Source of the DNA: Acinetobacter haemolyticus CIP 64.3 = MTCC 9819
Lineage (GTDB): Bacteria > Pseudomonadota > Gammaproteobacteria > Pseudomonadales > Moraxellaceae
NCBI RefSeq assembly: GCF_000369065.1
Contig: NZ_KB849804.1
Location: 175,303-239,302 of the forward strand
Length of the DNA stretch: 64,000 nucleotides
Reading direction: 5' to 3'
Part shown: positions 37,640 to 46,395 of the stretch, one piece after another
How the letters are laid out: each line of letters begins with the position of its first letter
Position numbering within the stretch: the stretch's first letter is position 1
Notes under the pieces: generated by a model
Told to the model about the DNA's origin: nothing
Database searches by the model: none
The model's input: only the letters and a program-made list of their open reading frames with translations
Program-made: the position numbers and the translations under genes

Positions 37640-38239
37640 ATGCCTTTCACCATTGCCACTTCGGTAACTTTTGAAGAAGAAATTAAAAAAAGTCGTTTTC
37701 AAGCGATTGCTGCAATTGTTGAAAATGAACAACAAGTTAAAAACTTTTTGGAAGAAAATAAAGATCTATCTACGACGCATCAATGCTGGGCGTGGAAGAT
37801 TGGGCACAATGTTCGATTCAATGATGATGGTGAACCGTCTGGTACCGCAGGACGACCGATTCTTGCCACCATTGAAGGAAATGATTTAACCAATGTAATT
37901 GTATTGGTCAATCGCTGGTATGGTGGTATTAAACTCGGCACAGGAGGTTTGGTCCGTGCTTATGGCGGTTGTGCTGGTCAATGCTTGATGTTGGCTGAGA
38001 AAATTGAGCTGATTCAGAAAAAGCAGATTCAATTTGCTTGCTGGTTTAATGAATGGGCAATCCTTCAATATGAATTAACGCAACAACAGATTGACTATCA
38101 GGAAAGTTATAATGAAACGGGTATATTGGTTGAAGCACGTTTGCAGATTCATCAAATTGATGCTTTAAAAAGTAAGCTTCAGGATATTACGCGTGGACGT
38201 GAGCAATTAAAAATAATAGAAGAACAACGTGATGAATGA
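37640..38239 (+). CDS. YigZ/IMPACT-family protein
   Basis: This 199-residue cytoplasmic protein starts MPFTIATSVTFEEEIKKSRF (a TTG five codons upstream is possible). The UPF0029 N-terminal domain shows STTHQCWAWKIG...FNDDGEPSGTAGRPIL and VNRWYGGIKLGTGGLVRAYG, which are the IMPACT-family signatures, and a ferredoxin-like C-terminal domain follows. Bacterial YigZ has no settled biochemical role; eukaryotic IMPACT regulates GCN2. It overlaps the next gene by eight bases, suggesting coupling. Confidence 0.92.
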   Translation: MPFTIATSVTFEEEIKKSRFQAIAAIVENEQQVKNFLEENKDLSTTHQCWAWKIGHNVRFNDDGEPSGTAGRPILATIEGNDLTNVIVLVNRWYGGIKLGTGGLVRAYGGCAGQCLMLAEKIELIQKKQIQFACWFNEWAILQYELTQQQIDYQESYNETGILVEARLQIHQIDALKSKLQDITRGREQLKIIEEQRDE

Positions 38240-38846
38240 TCCTTTACTAAAATATAGAGAGCAACATAAGCAACGCTTAAATTATATGCCTTGGTTGTAT
38301 TGGTCATTGAAACCAAAGCATCGTGAATGGGCTGAGGTATGGCAAGCTGAATATCAAGCTTATTTGATGGAAATGGAAACGGTTGAAATTGGGAAGAACT
38401 GTTTTATTTCCCCTTTAGCTCATATTTTTGCTGAACCAGGAAGGAAAATCAGTATCGGCTATTATACTTTTATTGCGGCAGATTGTACTCTACATGGTCC
38501 ATTAGAGATTGGTAATGAAGTGGCGATCAATCACCACTGTATCTTGGATGGTGGACGTGCTGGAATTAAATTACATGATCAGGTTAGGATCGCGGCTTAT
38601 AGTCATTTATACGCATTTGATCATGGTATGGAAATGGATCGAGCCATTTATCAGCAACCAGTTACGTCGAAGGGAATTGAAGTCGGGCGAGATGTATGGT
38701 TAGGCGCCCATGTTGGAATTAAAGATGGAATAAAAATAGGTCATCATGCGGTGATTGGAATGAATAGCATGGTCACTAAAGATGTTGCTGATTTTGCGAT
38801 TATGGCAGGGAATCCAGCGAAATTAATTCGCTATCGGACTGAATAA
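38232..38846 (+). CDS. Left-handed beta-helix acyltransferase (hexapeptide repeat)
   Basis: This 204-residue protein has the hexapeptide repeats of the LbH acetyltransferases, visible from ISPLAHIFAEPGRKISIGYYTFI to VGRDVWLGAHVGIKDGIKIGHHAVIGMNSMVTKDV. AYSHLYAFDHGMEMDR contributes the active-site histidine loop. It likely transfers an acetyl or other acyl group to a sugar or related acceptor; the acceptor cannot be named. The first 50 residues are a helical head. ATG at 38232 overlaps the yigZ-like stop, so translation is coupled. Nothing nearby belongs to a polysaccharide cluster. Confidence 0.88.
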   Translation: MNDPLLKYREQHKQRLNYMPWLYWSLKPKHREWAEVWQAEYQAYLMEMETVEIGKNCFISPLAHIFAEPGRKISIGYYTFIAADCTLHGPLEIGNEVAINHHCILDGGRAGIKLHDQVRIAAYSHLYAFDHGMEMDRAIYQQPVTSKGIEVGRDVWLGAHVGIKDGIKIGHHAVIGMNSMVTKDVADFAIMAGNPAKLIRYRTE

Positions 38847-38962
38847 AAAGCATTAAAAATCTTGTGAGATTCGATACATAAATTTAACCCATCATGCTTT
38901 TTTCTGTGTTAAGTTAAAAATAAGTAAAAGACCTAAGGTGCTAAACCTAAAGAGAGGCGAAC

Positions 38963-39805
38963 ATGAAGCGCGTAATTGCATGTATTGATTCTTCACCCTG
39001 TATCGATGCTGTTGCTGAAGCTGCGGTATGGGTTGCGAAGCAAACGCAAAGAGAATTAGTACTGTTGCAAATCTTGGATTATTATCCTGCAAGCTATCAT
39101 TTAGGTGAAATCAGTGGTGTTATTGGTTTTGAGAGCAACGCAATGCTGCTCAAAGAACTGGCTGAATTAGAACAGAAGCAAAGCGAATTAGCGCTGGATT
39201 ATAGTAATAATTTACTGAATCATATTTCTGATTTGATTGAGAAACAGTATGGTCTAACCAGCAGTAAGATTCAGGAAAAAGGGGATTTTCTTGAGCAAAG
39301 TTTTAACTTATTGAACGAAAATGACGTTGTGATTATTGGACGTGTTGGGGAACGTGCGGCCGAGAAGAATAAGCCGATCGGAAGTAATGTTGAAAATTTC
39401 ATTCGAGGCGCAAATTGTACTGTGATCACGGTGGGTGAGCATTTTGAGCCACCAAGACGTTTTATATTTGCTTATGAATATTCTCCAACGTGCCAAAAAA
39501 TGTTGCAACGCATTGCGCAGAGTGATTTATTAAAAAACCTGCAATGTCATTTGCTCTATGTGGGTGATCATCCAGAAATGTTGGCCGAACCTGAGAAGTA
39601 TTTAACTGATGCGGGTTTAGAAGTTATGTCAATCTATCGTTATGGCGATGTGGCACAAAATATTCTTGAATATCAACGAGAACATAACATACAGTTAATC
39701 GTATTAGGGGCGTTTATTCATAGTAAAATCCACCAGTTCTTCTTGGGTAGTATTACCACAACGATTTTCCGCAATGCTAATGTGCCCTTACTTGTCGCTA
39801 AGTGA
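38963..39805 (+). CDS. Tandem universal stress protein (UspA family)
   Basis: This 280-residue cytoplasmic protein has two Usp domains. The first (residues 1-145) starts KRVIACIDSSPCIDAVAEAAVWVAKQTQRELVLLQI and ends NFIRGANCTVITVG; the second (about 155-280) has RFIFAYEYSPTCQKMLQRIA and ends LIVLGAFIHSKIHQFFLGSITTTIFRNANVPLLVAK. The second domain keeps the GxxxHSxxxxFxxGSxxxxI nucleotide-binding pattern (GAFIHSKIHQFFLGSITTTI), so it may bind ATP or AMP. GAGAGGCGAAC precedes the ATG. It is a single gene. Confidence 0.92.
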   Translation: MKRVIACIDSSPCIDAVAEAAVWVAKQTQRELVLLQILDYYPASYHLGEISGVIGFESNAMLLKELAELEQKQSELALDYSNNLLNHISDLIEKQYGLTSSKIQEKGDFLEQSFNLLNENDVVIIGRVGERAAEKNKPIGSNVENFIRGANCTVITVGEHFEPPRRFIFAYEYSPTCQKMLQRIAQSDLLKNLQCHLLYVGDHPEMLAEPEKYLTDAGLEVMSIYRYGDVAQNILEYQREHNIQLIVLGAFIHSKIHQFFLGSITTTIFRNANVPLLVAK

Positions 39806-39816
39806 TTCATTTTACT

Positions 39817-39855
39817 CCATATAGTTATCCGCAAATACTGTGGATAACTATATGG
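39817..39855. terminator. 14-base perfect inverted repeat between convergent genes
   Basis: CCATATAGTTATCC (39817-39830) and GGATAACTATATGG (39842-39855) form a perfect stem around 11 bases. It sits between the usp gene and the convergent O-methyltransferase gene, where a terminator is expected, but there is no T-run. Its inner edges also read as DnaA-box-like nonamers (TTATCCGCA and, on the other strand, TTATCCACA). Confidence 0.55.
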
Positions 39856-39924
39856 AAAAGCACTAGGGATAAAGATAATTTATTGATATTTAAAAATTAA
39901 ATTGAATAGGTTGTTTTTTAATCT

Positions 39925-40593
39925 CTATTTTACGATGGCAATAGCAAAGCCATCATGCCCCTTAGAACCAACGGTTTGTAATGCTGTACATGATAAAAGT
40001 TTTGGGTGATTTTTAAGTGCGGTAAAGGTTTCGCGAATGCCTTCAATACTTGGCTTTTTGTTATTATCATCCAAGATATCACCTGCACGAATCACATTAT
40101 CGAGAACAAGTATCGTCCCTGAATGAGCTAACTGTAAGCTAAGTTCTAAATATTCAGGATAGCTTTGTTTATCTGCATCGATAAAAATGAGGTCAAAAGG
40201 TTCACTATTCTCAGTAATGAGTTGATTCATCACATCAGCGCCGCGCCCTTTTTTTAGCTCTATATTGGTAGGCATATTGGCAAAATCGATATTTTCTTGC
40301 GCAATAATTACATGAGTGTCTCGACCTTCAACTGTCAACAAATAACCATCTTCAGGCAAAGCTTTCGCTAACCAAATCGTACTATATGCCGCAAAAGTTC
40401 CAAGTTCCAATACCCGTTTACACTGATTCATTTGAATCAACATTTGTAAAAACATACCTTGATTAGGTGCAACAGCCAAATGATTAGAGAATCCTTGTGT
40501 ATCTGTATTATCTAATGCGTGTTGAAGTTTTGGATCTGTGGGAATTAAATGCGAATTGATATAGTCATCAATGTCAGTCCACAACTGTTGCAT
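39925..40593 (-). CDS. SAM-dependent O-methyltransferase (caffeoyl-CoA OMT-like)
   Basis: The open frame starts at 40635, but I favour MQQLWTDIDDYI at 40593 (222 residues), the usual beginning of this family. The class I methyltransferase fold is clear: VLELGTFAAYSTIWLAKALP (SAM loop), LLTVEGRDTHV, DLIFIDADKQSYPEYLE and LVLDNVIRAGDI, the last two being metal-binding and catalytic regions in cation-dependent O-methyltransferases. The acceptor is unknown. It lies convergent to the usp gene and downstream (minus strand) of the M15-like peptidase gene, separated by 134 bases. Confidence 0.9.
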   Translation of the reverse strand: MQQLWTDIDDYINSHLIPTDPKLQHALDNTDTQGFSNHLAVAPNQGMFLQMLIQMNQCKRVLELGTFAAYSTIWLAKALPEDGYLLTVEGRDTHVIIAQENIDFANMPTNIELKKGRGADVMNQLITENSEPFDLIFIDADKQSYPEYLELSLQLAHSGTILVLDNVIRAGDILDDNNKKPSIEGIRETFTALKNHPKLLSCTALQTVGSKGHDGFAIAIVK

Positions 40594-40727
40594 AATCAAT
40601 TTTACCTTTGAATCTGTTAGCTGCATTTTAAACATTTATATTCAGAGTGCAATTTGATTGCTGAATTATTCATTGTAAACAGCAAGAAAAAGAGATCAGA
40701 TGATCTCTTTAAGTCTAGTGCTTCAAA

Positions 40728-41435
40728 TTAGAGATTACACATCGAGCTATTACGGCTCAGATCTGGTCCCCAAGTTCGATATCCTTGTGTATCAATATGG
40801 ATCTGACCTGAACGATACAGCCCAATACCAAGATTTAGACTTTGACCATGTTGTATCCAAAACTGACAGAGCTTAAATTTTGTTTGTTCAATATAAGCAT
40901 AATCCTGTGGTTGAGGATATTGAGGACCAATACGAAAATCGATTGCGGAATTAAACAAATGTCGCGATGAACTTGCTCCACCGGCACATTCGTTTAAGGG
41001 GAGGTCACGATAGACAGAAGTCACTTCGAAATCGGTGAGGATTTTTGCTGAAATGAGATATTTGAAAACACGTAATGTAGAGAGTGAGTTGCCCCATAAT
41101 TCACGATTTGGAACAGCGTATTCAGAACGACCACACTTTTGCCAATCTCGTGCAGTACGTAAGAGCTCAAAACTTGGAATAATATGTGCGACTTGATTGC
41201 GAGCTAAATATTGTTCGTATTCGCGAACACGTGCGTAGTTATCACCTTGTCCTAACCATTGACGATAAGATGCAGGTTCGACTTTATCTGGAGCTGGGCG
41301 TGTTAGAGTAACCTGCTCCTGAGGAATATAAATTCTTTTAGCTTGATTTACTTGTGTTTTAGAACTAACACAACCGACCATCATCACAGGGACGATAAAG
41401 AATGATAAAAAACCCTGTAATTTTTTTCGCAACAT
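40728..41435 (-). CDS. Lipoprotein with an M15-type D,D-peptidase domain
   Basis: This 235-residue protein begins MLRKKLQGFLSFFIVPVMMVGC, a lipoprotein signal with lipobox VGC; a TTG three codons upstream is possible. The catalytic-type motifs are SSRHLFNSAIDFRIG (His and Asp metal ligands) and GQIHIDTQGYRTWG (HxD), as in M15A/hedgehog-type peptidases that cut D-Ala-D-Ala bonds. The fold assignment rests on these motifs. It probably faces the periplasm and acts on peptidoglycan; the substrate is inferred from the family. Confidence 0.83.
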   Translation of the reverse strand: MLRKKLQGFLSFFIVPVMMVGCVSSKTQVNQAKRIYIPQEQVTLTRPAPDKVEPASYRQWLGQGDNYARVREYEQYLARNQVAHIIPSFELLRTARDWQKCGRSEYAVPNRELWGNSLSTLRVFKYLISAKILTDFEVTSVYRDLPLNECAGGASSSRHLFNSAIDFRIGPQYPQPQDYAYIEQTKFKLCQFWIQHGQSLNLGIGLYRSGQIHIDTQGYRTWGPDLSRNSSMCNL

Positions 41436-41530
41436 AAACGGCAATTCACAATCTATAGGCTTATTATTTTAATGCAAAACAGCCCATATATAATGGATCA
41501 ATTGCAAAGAAATGTGTGTTTCGAGTATTA

Positions 41531-41557
41531 AAAAAGACCAGATTAACTGGTCTTTTT
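41531..41557. terminator. Terminator after fdxA
   Basis: AAAAAGACCAG (41531-41541) pairs with CTGGTCTTTTT (41547-41557), two bases after the fdxA stop on the minus strand, with T residues on the transcript. Confidence 0.9.
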
Positions 41558-41559
41558 CA

Positions 41560-41889
41560 TTATTTTTCTAGATATTGCAATTTGTTTGGTTTGCCATTCC
41601 ATTCTTCACGATCAGCAGGTTGCTCGCCGATTTGAGTAATGTTATTGCCAGCCCATTTTTCAGATAACTCAGCATTGAGCTCGATAAAGACTTCTTGACC
41701 TTCAGGCAATTCATCTTCAGAGAAAATTGCATTTGCTGGGCATTCTGGTTCACATAATGCGCAGTCAATACATTCATCTGGATTGATAACAAGGAAGTTT
41801 GGACCTTCATAGAAACAGTCTACAGGACATACTTCAACACAATCTTGATATTTACATTTAATACAATTTTCAGTGACAACAAAGGTCAT
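41560..41889 (-). CDS. fdxA: Ferredoxin FdxA (7Fe-8S type)
   Basis: This 109-residue ferredoxin has the 3Fe-4S/4Fe-4S pattern: [21 protein letters not shown] and [16 protein letters not shown]. The C-terminal 50-residue extension ([19 protein letters not shown]) is typical of the Azotobacter-type ferredoxin I family. It is a small cytoplasmic electron carrier, partner unknown. Its position downstream of mutS is common in pseudomonads and Acinetobacter; here a GNAT gene lies between them. Confidence 0.96.
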   Translation of the reverse strand: MTFVVTENCIKCKYQDCVEVCPVDCFYEGPNFLVINPDECIDCALCEPECPANAIFSEDELPEGQEVFIELNAELSEKWAGNNITQIGEQPADREEWNGKPNKLQYLEK

Positions 41890-42137
41890 GGCGACAGCTA
41901 CCTAAAAATACGGTTTTTGTTTGGAATAGGCTATTGTAGGCAAAAATAGGGGAAACAAACAATTGCTTTTATTGATATTGTTTATTTATACATGTGAAAA
42001 ATATAGTAACTGATTGATAAATTTAAATATGTTGTGCTGGTGCATTGATTTTAAAGACATAATATACAGAAGTATTGATGATGAATTGGTTTATCTTTTG
42101 CTTTAAGGGTTAATAGAGAATTATTTTTGATCAATGC

Positions 42138-42677
42138 TTATATTGAATAAATAAGGTGAATATCTTCTGGTTCTAATTCCCATAGATGATGATCAGGTTG
42201 TGTTAATAATTTGGCACCATGTCTGAGGTAAAAGTCCACAGTACGTTTACTTGGTGTTGCTGAAATATAGAGTTGTTTTGCACCCAACCGTTTCGCTGAC
42301 GCTATAGCAGAATACATCAATTGTGCTCCAATTCCTTGACCTTGGTGATCTGCATCAACATAAAAATATTGCAATAATTTTGCGTCTGGATAATCTACGA
42401 TCATTTGGTTGGAAACAACTTGTACGCCAACTAACTGGTGATCTGAGTTAAATGCTCCGATACATAATCCATCTTGTTGGCAGATTTGTTTTAATAATGG
42501 TGGATCATTTTCTAGATGATAAGCATCCCAATTTTCAACATCATAAAAACAATCAATTAAATCTAAATCTTGCCCCTGTTGAACGTACATTTGAGTGATC
42601 AATTCACGGCGGTTAATCTGCTGCCAAATTAAATCGATTTCTGAAGTATTAAGTTCTCTAAGCACAATATTAAGCAT
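42138..42677 (-). CDS. GNAT-family N-acetyltransferase
   Basis: This 179-residue protein starts MLNIVLRELNTSEIDL at 42677, where AAGGAAC precedes the ATG (a TTG four codons upstream is less likely). The GNAT core is visible in the acetyl-CoA loop ADHQGQGIGAQLM (Q/RxxGxG/A) and in LYISATPSKRTVDFYLRHGAKLL. The acceptor is not known. It lies between mutS (110 bases upstream on the same strand) and fdxA and is probably a separate unit because a terminator follows mutS. Confidence 0.9.
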   Translation of the reverse strand: MLNIVLRELNTSEIDLIWQQINRRELITQMYVQQGQDLDLIDCFYDVENWDAYHLENDPPLLKQICQQDGLCIGAFNSDHQLVGVQVVSNQMIVDYPDAKLLQYFYVDADHQGQGIGAQLMYSAIASAKRLGAKQLYISATPSKRTVDFYLRHGAKLLTQPDHHLWELEPEDIHLIYSI

Positions 42678-42741
42678 TTGTTCCTTCAATTGATGTCTTC
42701 GTCTATTTTATAGATCATATAAGGGATTACCTTATTCGAAA

Positions 42742-42781
42742 AAGCTCTCAGACAAGCATTGAGGTCTTGTTCTGAGAGCTT
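42742..42781 (-). terminator. Intrinsic terminator after mutS
   Basis: AAGCTCTCAGACAAG (42742-42756) pairs with the segment ending GAGAGCTT (to 42781) with one bulged base; the minus-strand transcript has TTTTT right after the stem. Confidence 0.85.
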
Positions 42782-42786
42782 GCTGT

Positions 42787-45426
42787 TTAGGATTTGAGAG
42801 CAGCTTTTAACGAATAAAGTTGTTCAAGTGCCTGACGCGGTGTGAGATCGTCAACATCGATTTGATGTAATAGAGCTAATGCAGGCGAGGCTACTTCAAC
42901 CTCAACAATTTTTTCAACTACTTGAGTTTCTATCTCATGTTCGATTGAGCTAAACAAATCATTCTGAACCGTATTTTGAAAATGTTGGTGTTGCTGTTTT
43001 TCCAAGATTTTTAATCGCTTTTGTGCTTCTTTAATGACGTTTGCTGGAATACCTGCCAGTTTTGCAACCTGTAAGCCATGACTTTGACTCGCTGGTCCTT
43101 GTTGGACTTTGTGAAGGAGAATGAGATTGCCATTTAACTCTTGTGCAGTGACGTGGTAGTTATCAATACCTGTTTCACTACTTAGTTCGGTCAGTTCAAA
43201 ATAGTGGGTGGCAAATAGACATAAACATTTCACACGTTTAGTTAGATCGAGTACACAGGCCCAAGCTAAAGATAGTCCATCATAGGTACTGGTTCCGCGT
43301 CCAACTTCATCCATGAGTACCAAAGATTGGCTGGTCGCATGATGTAAAATTTGTGATGTTTCAGTCATTTCAACCATGAAGGTCGATTTACCTGTCGATA
43401 AATCATCGGCTGAGCCAATACGGGTAAAAATTCGATCAATTGAACCTAATTTTGCTGATTTAGCAGGAACGTAGCTTCCACAATATGCCAAAAGACTAAT
43501 TAACGCCGTTTGACGCATGAAGGTTGATTTACCTCCCATGTTTGGCCCTGTGATAATCGCCATACGATGTTGAGGGTCAAGAAAGGTATCATTTGGTGTA
43601 AATGGTGCTTTGTTAAGAGCCTCGACAACAGGATGGCGTCCTGCGTGAATCTTAATGCAAGTTTCAGGTGTAAATTCTGGTCTTGCCCAATTATTTAATC
43701 TTGCTTGGTGGGCAAAATTAGCCAATACATCAATATAAGCAATCGCCGCACTCATCATTTGTAATTGGGCAATATTTTGGCGCAGTTCATCCAATAACGA
43801 TTCGAATAAAAGCTTTTCACGGGCGAGGGCACGTGATTCACTCGATAAAACTTTATCTTCAAAGCTTTTTAGTTCTGGTGTGATATAGCGTTCAGCATTT
43901 TTCAATGTTTGACGACGAATATAGTCAGCAGGTGCTTGTTCTGCTTGAGCCCGGCTGAGTTCGATATAGTAGCCACTCACACGATTGTAGCCGATTTTTA
44001 GCGTATTAATACCTGTACGTTCACGCTCTTTAATTTCTAAATCAATGAGGAATTGTCCTGCGTGATCACGGATTTTACGTAATTCATCGAGCTCATCATC
44101 ATAACCTTCTGCAATTACATTGCCATCACGTAGTAATACAGGTGGGCTTTCTACAATCGCAGCCATCAAGTGTTCATGTAGGCTCTTGAAGTCTCCAAGT
44201 TCTTGATCAAGCTGAAGAAGTAACTTAGATTGCTGCGTTTTCAAAACAGGTGCTAAAGCATGGCGTAAAAATGGAATCTGTGCGCAAGCTTGACGAAGCT
44301 GTACTAAATCTCTAGGGCGTGCACTACCTAACGCAACACGACTGAGCACACGTTCAATATCTCCAATCTCTTTCAATACTAAACGGACTGGGGATTCATG
44401 ATAGCCTTTGAGCAATTGTTCGGTTGCATCCAGTCTTGCGTCGAGAATCGCAGTATCACGAATAGGCTGCATAAGCGTACGACTGAGTAAACGCCCGCCC
44501 ATAGCCGTTTGGCAGTCATTAATCAATTGGAATAATGAGGTTCCATGTTCAAATAACGGTTCGATAATTTCTAAATTGCGGCGTGTAATTGGGTCGAGTG
44601 CAATAAAATCGGTACTTTGCTCAATTTGAATCGAACGAATATGAGGTAATGCTGTTTTTTGAGTTTCTTTTGCATAATGAATCAATGCAGCAGCGGCAGC
44701 TTTGGCAAGAGGTAATGAGTCTAGACCAAACCCGGACAAGGTTGAAACTGCGAACTGATCGCACAAAGTTTTTTGGGCATTATTGAGATTAAAATCAACA
44801 TTGGGACGTTTGGTGACAGAGCAATCTAGGTTCTTCTTAATATGTTCAATAATGTTTTGATCAATTAAATCCTCATCAATTAAGATTTCGCTTGGCATCA
44901 AACGAGCCAGTTCAATTGCGAGCTGTTCAGGTTTATAGTCTTGTTGTTGTACTTTAAAGATACTGGCACTGAGATCAAGTAAAGCGATCCCGATTTGATT
45001 TTGTTGGATGCAAAGTGCGACAAGATTTGAAGATTGATAGCTTCCGAGCAAGGCGTCGTCAGTGAGTGTACCGGGTGTTAGAACACGTACAACTTTGCGT
45101 TCAACAGGACCTTTACCTGTAACCTCACCAACCTGTTCACAAATCGCAACAGTACGACCAGCTTTAACTAAACGTGCTAGATAACCTTCTGCTGAGTGAT
45201 AAGGTACACCAGCCATTGGAATGGGTTGACCATTGGCTTTACCACGATGGGTTAGCGTGATTCCTAAAAGTTTGGCGGCTAGGTGAGCATCTTCGAAAAA
45301 TAATTCGTAAAAGTCACCCATACGATAAAACAATAGCGCATGTGAATATTCCATCTTGACCTTGAGGTATTGCTGCATCATCGGTGTGTGGGATGAAAGA
45401 TCAGCCATAACTGTGTCACTATTCAT
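42787..45426 (-). CDS. mutS: DNA mismatch repair protein MutS
   Basis: This 879-residue protein recognises mismatches and starts repair. The N-terminal domain has the mismatch-wedge motif FYELFFEDA (FxE), the ATPase domain has Walker [15 protein letters not shown], the signature around [18 protein letters not shown], and Walker [19 protein letters not shown]; a helical C-terminal tail ends [13 protein letters not shown]. The first Met ([11 protein letters not shown]) and MADLS six codons later are both possible starts. It is followed by its own terminator. Length is normal, so mismatch repair should be intact. Confidence 0.98.
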   Translation of the reverse strand: MNSDTVMADLSSHTPMMQQYLKVKMEYSHALLFYRMGDFYELFFEDAHLAAKLLGITLTHRGKANGQPIPMAGVPYHSAEGYLARLVKAGRTVAICEQVGEVTGKGPVERKVVRVLTPGTLTDDALLGSYQSSNLVALCIQQNQIGIALLDLSASIFKVQQQDYKPEQLAIELARLMPSEILIDEDLIDQNIIEHIKKNLDCSVTKRPNVDFNLNNAQKTLCDQFAVSTLSGFGLDSLPLAKAAAAALIHYAKETQKTALPHIRSIQIEQSTDFIALDPITRRNLEIIEPLFEHGTSLFQLINDCQTAMGGRLLSRTLMQPIRDTAILDARLDATEQLLKGYHESPVRLVLKEIGDIERVLSRVALGSARPRDLVQLRQACAQIPFLRHALAPVLKTQQSKLLLQLDQELGDFKSLHEHLMAAIVESPPVLLRDGNVIAEGYDDELDELRKIRDHAGQFLIDLEIKERERTGINTLKIGYNRVSGYYIELSRAQAEQAPADYIRRQTLKNAERYITPELKSFEDKVLSSESRALAREKLLFESLLDELRQNIAQLQMMSAAIAYIDVLANFAHQARLNNWARPEFTPETCIKIHAGRHPVVEALNKAPFTPNDTFLDPQHRMAIITGPNMGGKSTFMRQTALISLLAYCGSYVPAKSAKLGSIDRIFTRIGSADDLSTGKSTFMVEMTETSQILHHATSQSLVLMDEVGRGTSTYDGLSLAWACVLDLTKRVKCLCLFATHYFELTELSSETGIDNYHVTAQELNGNLILLHKVQQGPASQSHGLQVAKLAGIPANVIKEAQKRLKILEKQQHQHFQNTVQNDLFSSIEHEIETQVVEKIVEVEVASPALALLHQIDVDDLTPRQALEQLYSLKAALKS

Positions 45427-46044
45427 GCGTATTAAATCCTTAAAAAATAAAGCGTCAATATGAGAGTATGAGATTTTGGTTTCTAATAAACGTGAATAAC
45501 TTTGATGTACATATGAATAAACAAAACAAAAAAGTTTACGTTTTAGTGTACCTCTTTTATGTCAAAAAACTCTTCAACCGAGTATGAGAAATGAGGTGAT
45601 TTTCTCATGTTTGACATCTTAGCAAATCGGATTGGATTCACAAAAAAAGATTCCTTGTTTAGCTGAAGAAATAAACAACAAAAGGAGAGGTAAGGTAAAA
45701 ATGAGTTTGACAATATGCGTGTTATTTACTCATCTAAATTTAACTTTAAGCAAATTCTTCATAAATTGTACGTTATAGTTTTTGTAATAAATATTTGATT
45801 TATAATATTTTAATTGTTTTTACATTTTTGGTTACAAGGCTTTTGTCGACAAACTTATTGTATATTTGTCATATTTTGCTAGCAAAAACTTAGTACATCT
45901 TATTTTTGTTGTTAGCGGTGTACTTTTATAACGCATAACTGCTTTTACGGTAACTCTCTTACTTTGCAATACATTTTGTTGCAATTATACCATTTAGACT
46001 CAGTGCAGTTATGTTTTTTCTAATTTAAAAAAGGAAGTGTTTCA
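45427..46044. other. AT-rich intergenic region mutS / small unknown gene
   Basis: 618 bases, strongly AT-rich, holding the mutS promoter (minus) and the promoter of the gene at 46045. It contains a 25-codon ORF at 45701-45778 preceded by AAGGAGAGG, of uncertain reality, and the TTACAA-N7-GTCGACAA element at 45832-45852 that also occurs before the paralogue at 52758. Confidence 0.6.
45832..45852 (+). promoter_or_regulatory. Shared bipartite element TTACAA-N7-GTCGACAA, copy 1
   Basis: TTACAA (45832-45837), seven bases, then GTCGACAA (45845-45852). The same two words at the same spacing occur at 52678-52698 before the paralogous gene. Here the second word is part of a 12-base palindrome TTTGTCGACAAA. 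It lies 192 bases before the start codon. Confidence 0.55.
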
Positions 46045-46263
46045 ATGAATAATATACAAATTAAAGTGAAGGACCAATTTGAAACCGAAAATATTGCAGT
46101 TGCGTTTATTAAAAAAGTGAATGAACACGACATTCCTTTATTCAAGCGCATAGAGCATATTGAAATTGAAGGGGAAATCTTAAGACCGAATATGGAATTA
46201 CTTTTCGAAAACCCTAAAGATGGACGTATTTATCAATTTGTTGATATTGTAGATATAAATTAA
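46045..46263 (+). CDS. Small protein of unknown function, paralogue 1
   Basis: This 72-residue protein has no signal or membrane segment. AAGGAAG precedes the ATG. It aligns end to end with the 77-residue protein at 52758: shared blocks are VKDQ near residue 10, FKR-EHIEIEG in the middle, PNM-LLFE, and DG-IY--V near the end. The pattern of alternating hydrophobic and charged residues suggests mostly beta structure. I recognise no family. It is flanked by mutS and by a transposase remnant whose internal hairpin could end its transcript. Confidence 0.72.
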   Translation: MNNIQIKVKDQFETENIAVAFIKKVNEHDIPLFKRIEHIEIEGEILRPNMELLFENPKDGRIYQFVDIVDIN

Positions 46264-46314
46264 ATTTTAGCAGCTATAAAACCCGATCTGGACTTAGCCT
46301 AATAAGCTGGATGG

Positions 46315-46395
46315 TTATTCTGAGGACTGAGCTCTGTACTCTACAGGGCTCAGTCCTTTTAATTTAACCTTGATTTTGTCCAAGATCATAAGATT
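46315..46395 (-). mobile_element. Remnant of an IS3-family transposase (OrfB C-terminus)
   Basis: Read on the minus strand, this segment encodes DKIKVKLKGLSPVEYRAQSSE and a stop (46315-46317). The KLKGLSPVEYR block is the hallmark C-terminus of IS3-family OrfB transposases (rve integrase). Nothing else of the transposase is present; the frame is cut at 46395, immediately after the stop of the binding protein gene. About 40 bases past the stop may also be IS-derived. It marks a past insertion and deletion at this edge of the island. Confidence 0.75.
46323..46360 (+). terminator. Strong hairpin inside the transposase remnant
   Basis: GGACTGAGC pairs with GCTCAGTCC, and the inner CTGTA pairs with TACAG, giving about 15 base pairs, followed by TTTT. 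It lies about 60 bases after the stop of the gene at 46045 and could serve as its terminator. Confidence 0.6.
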
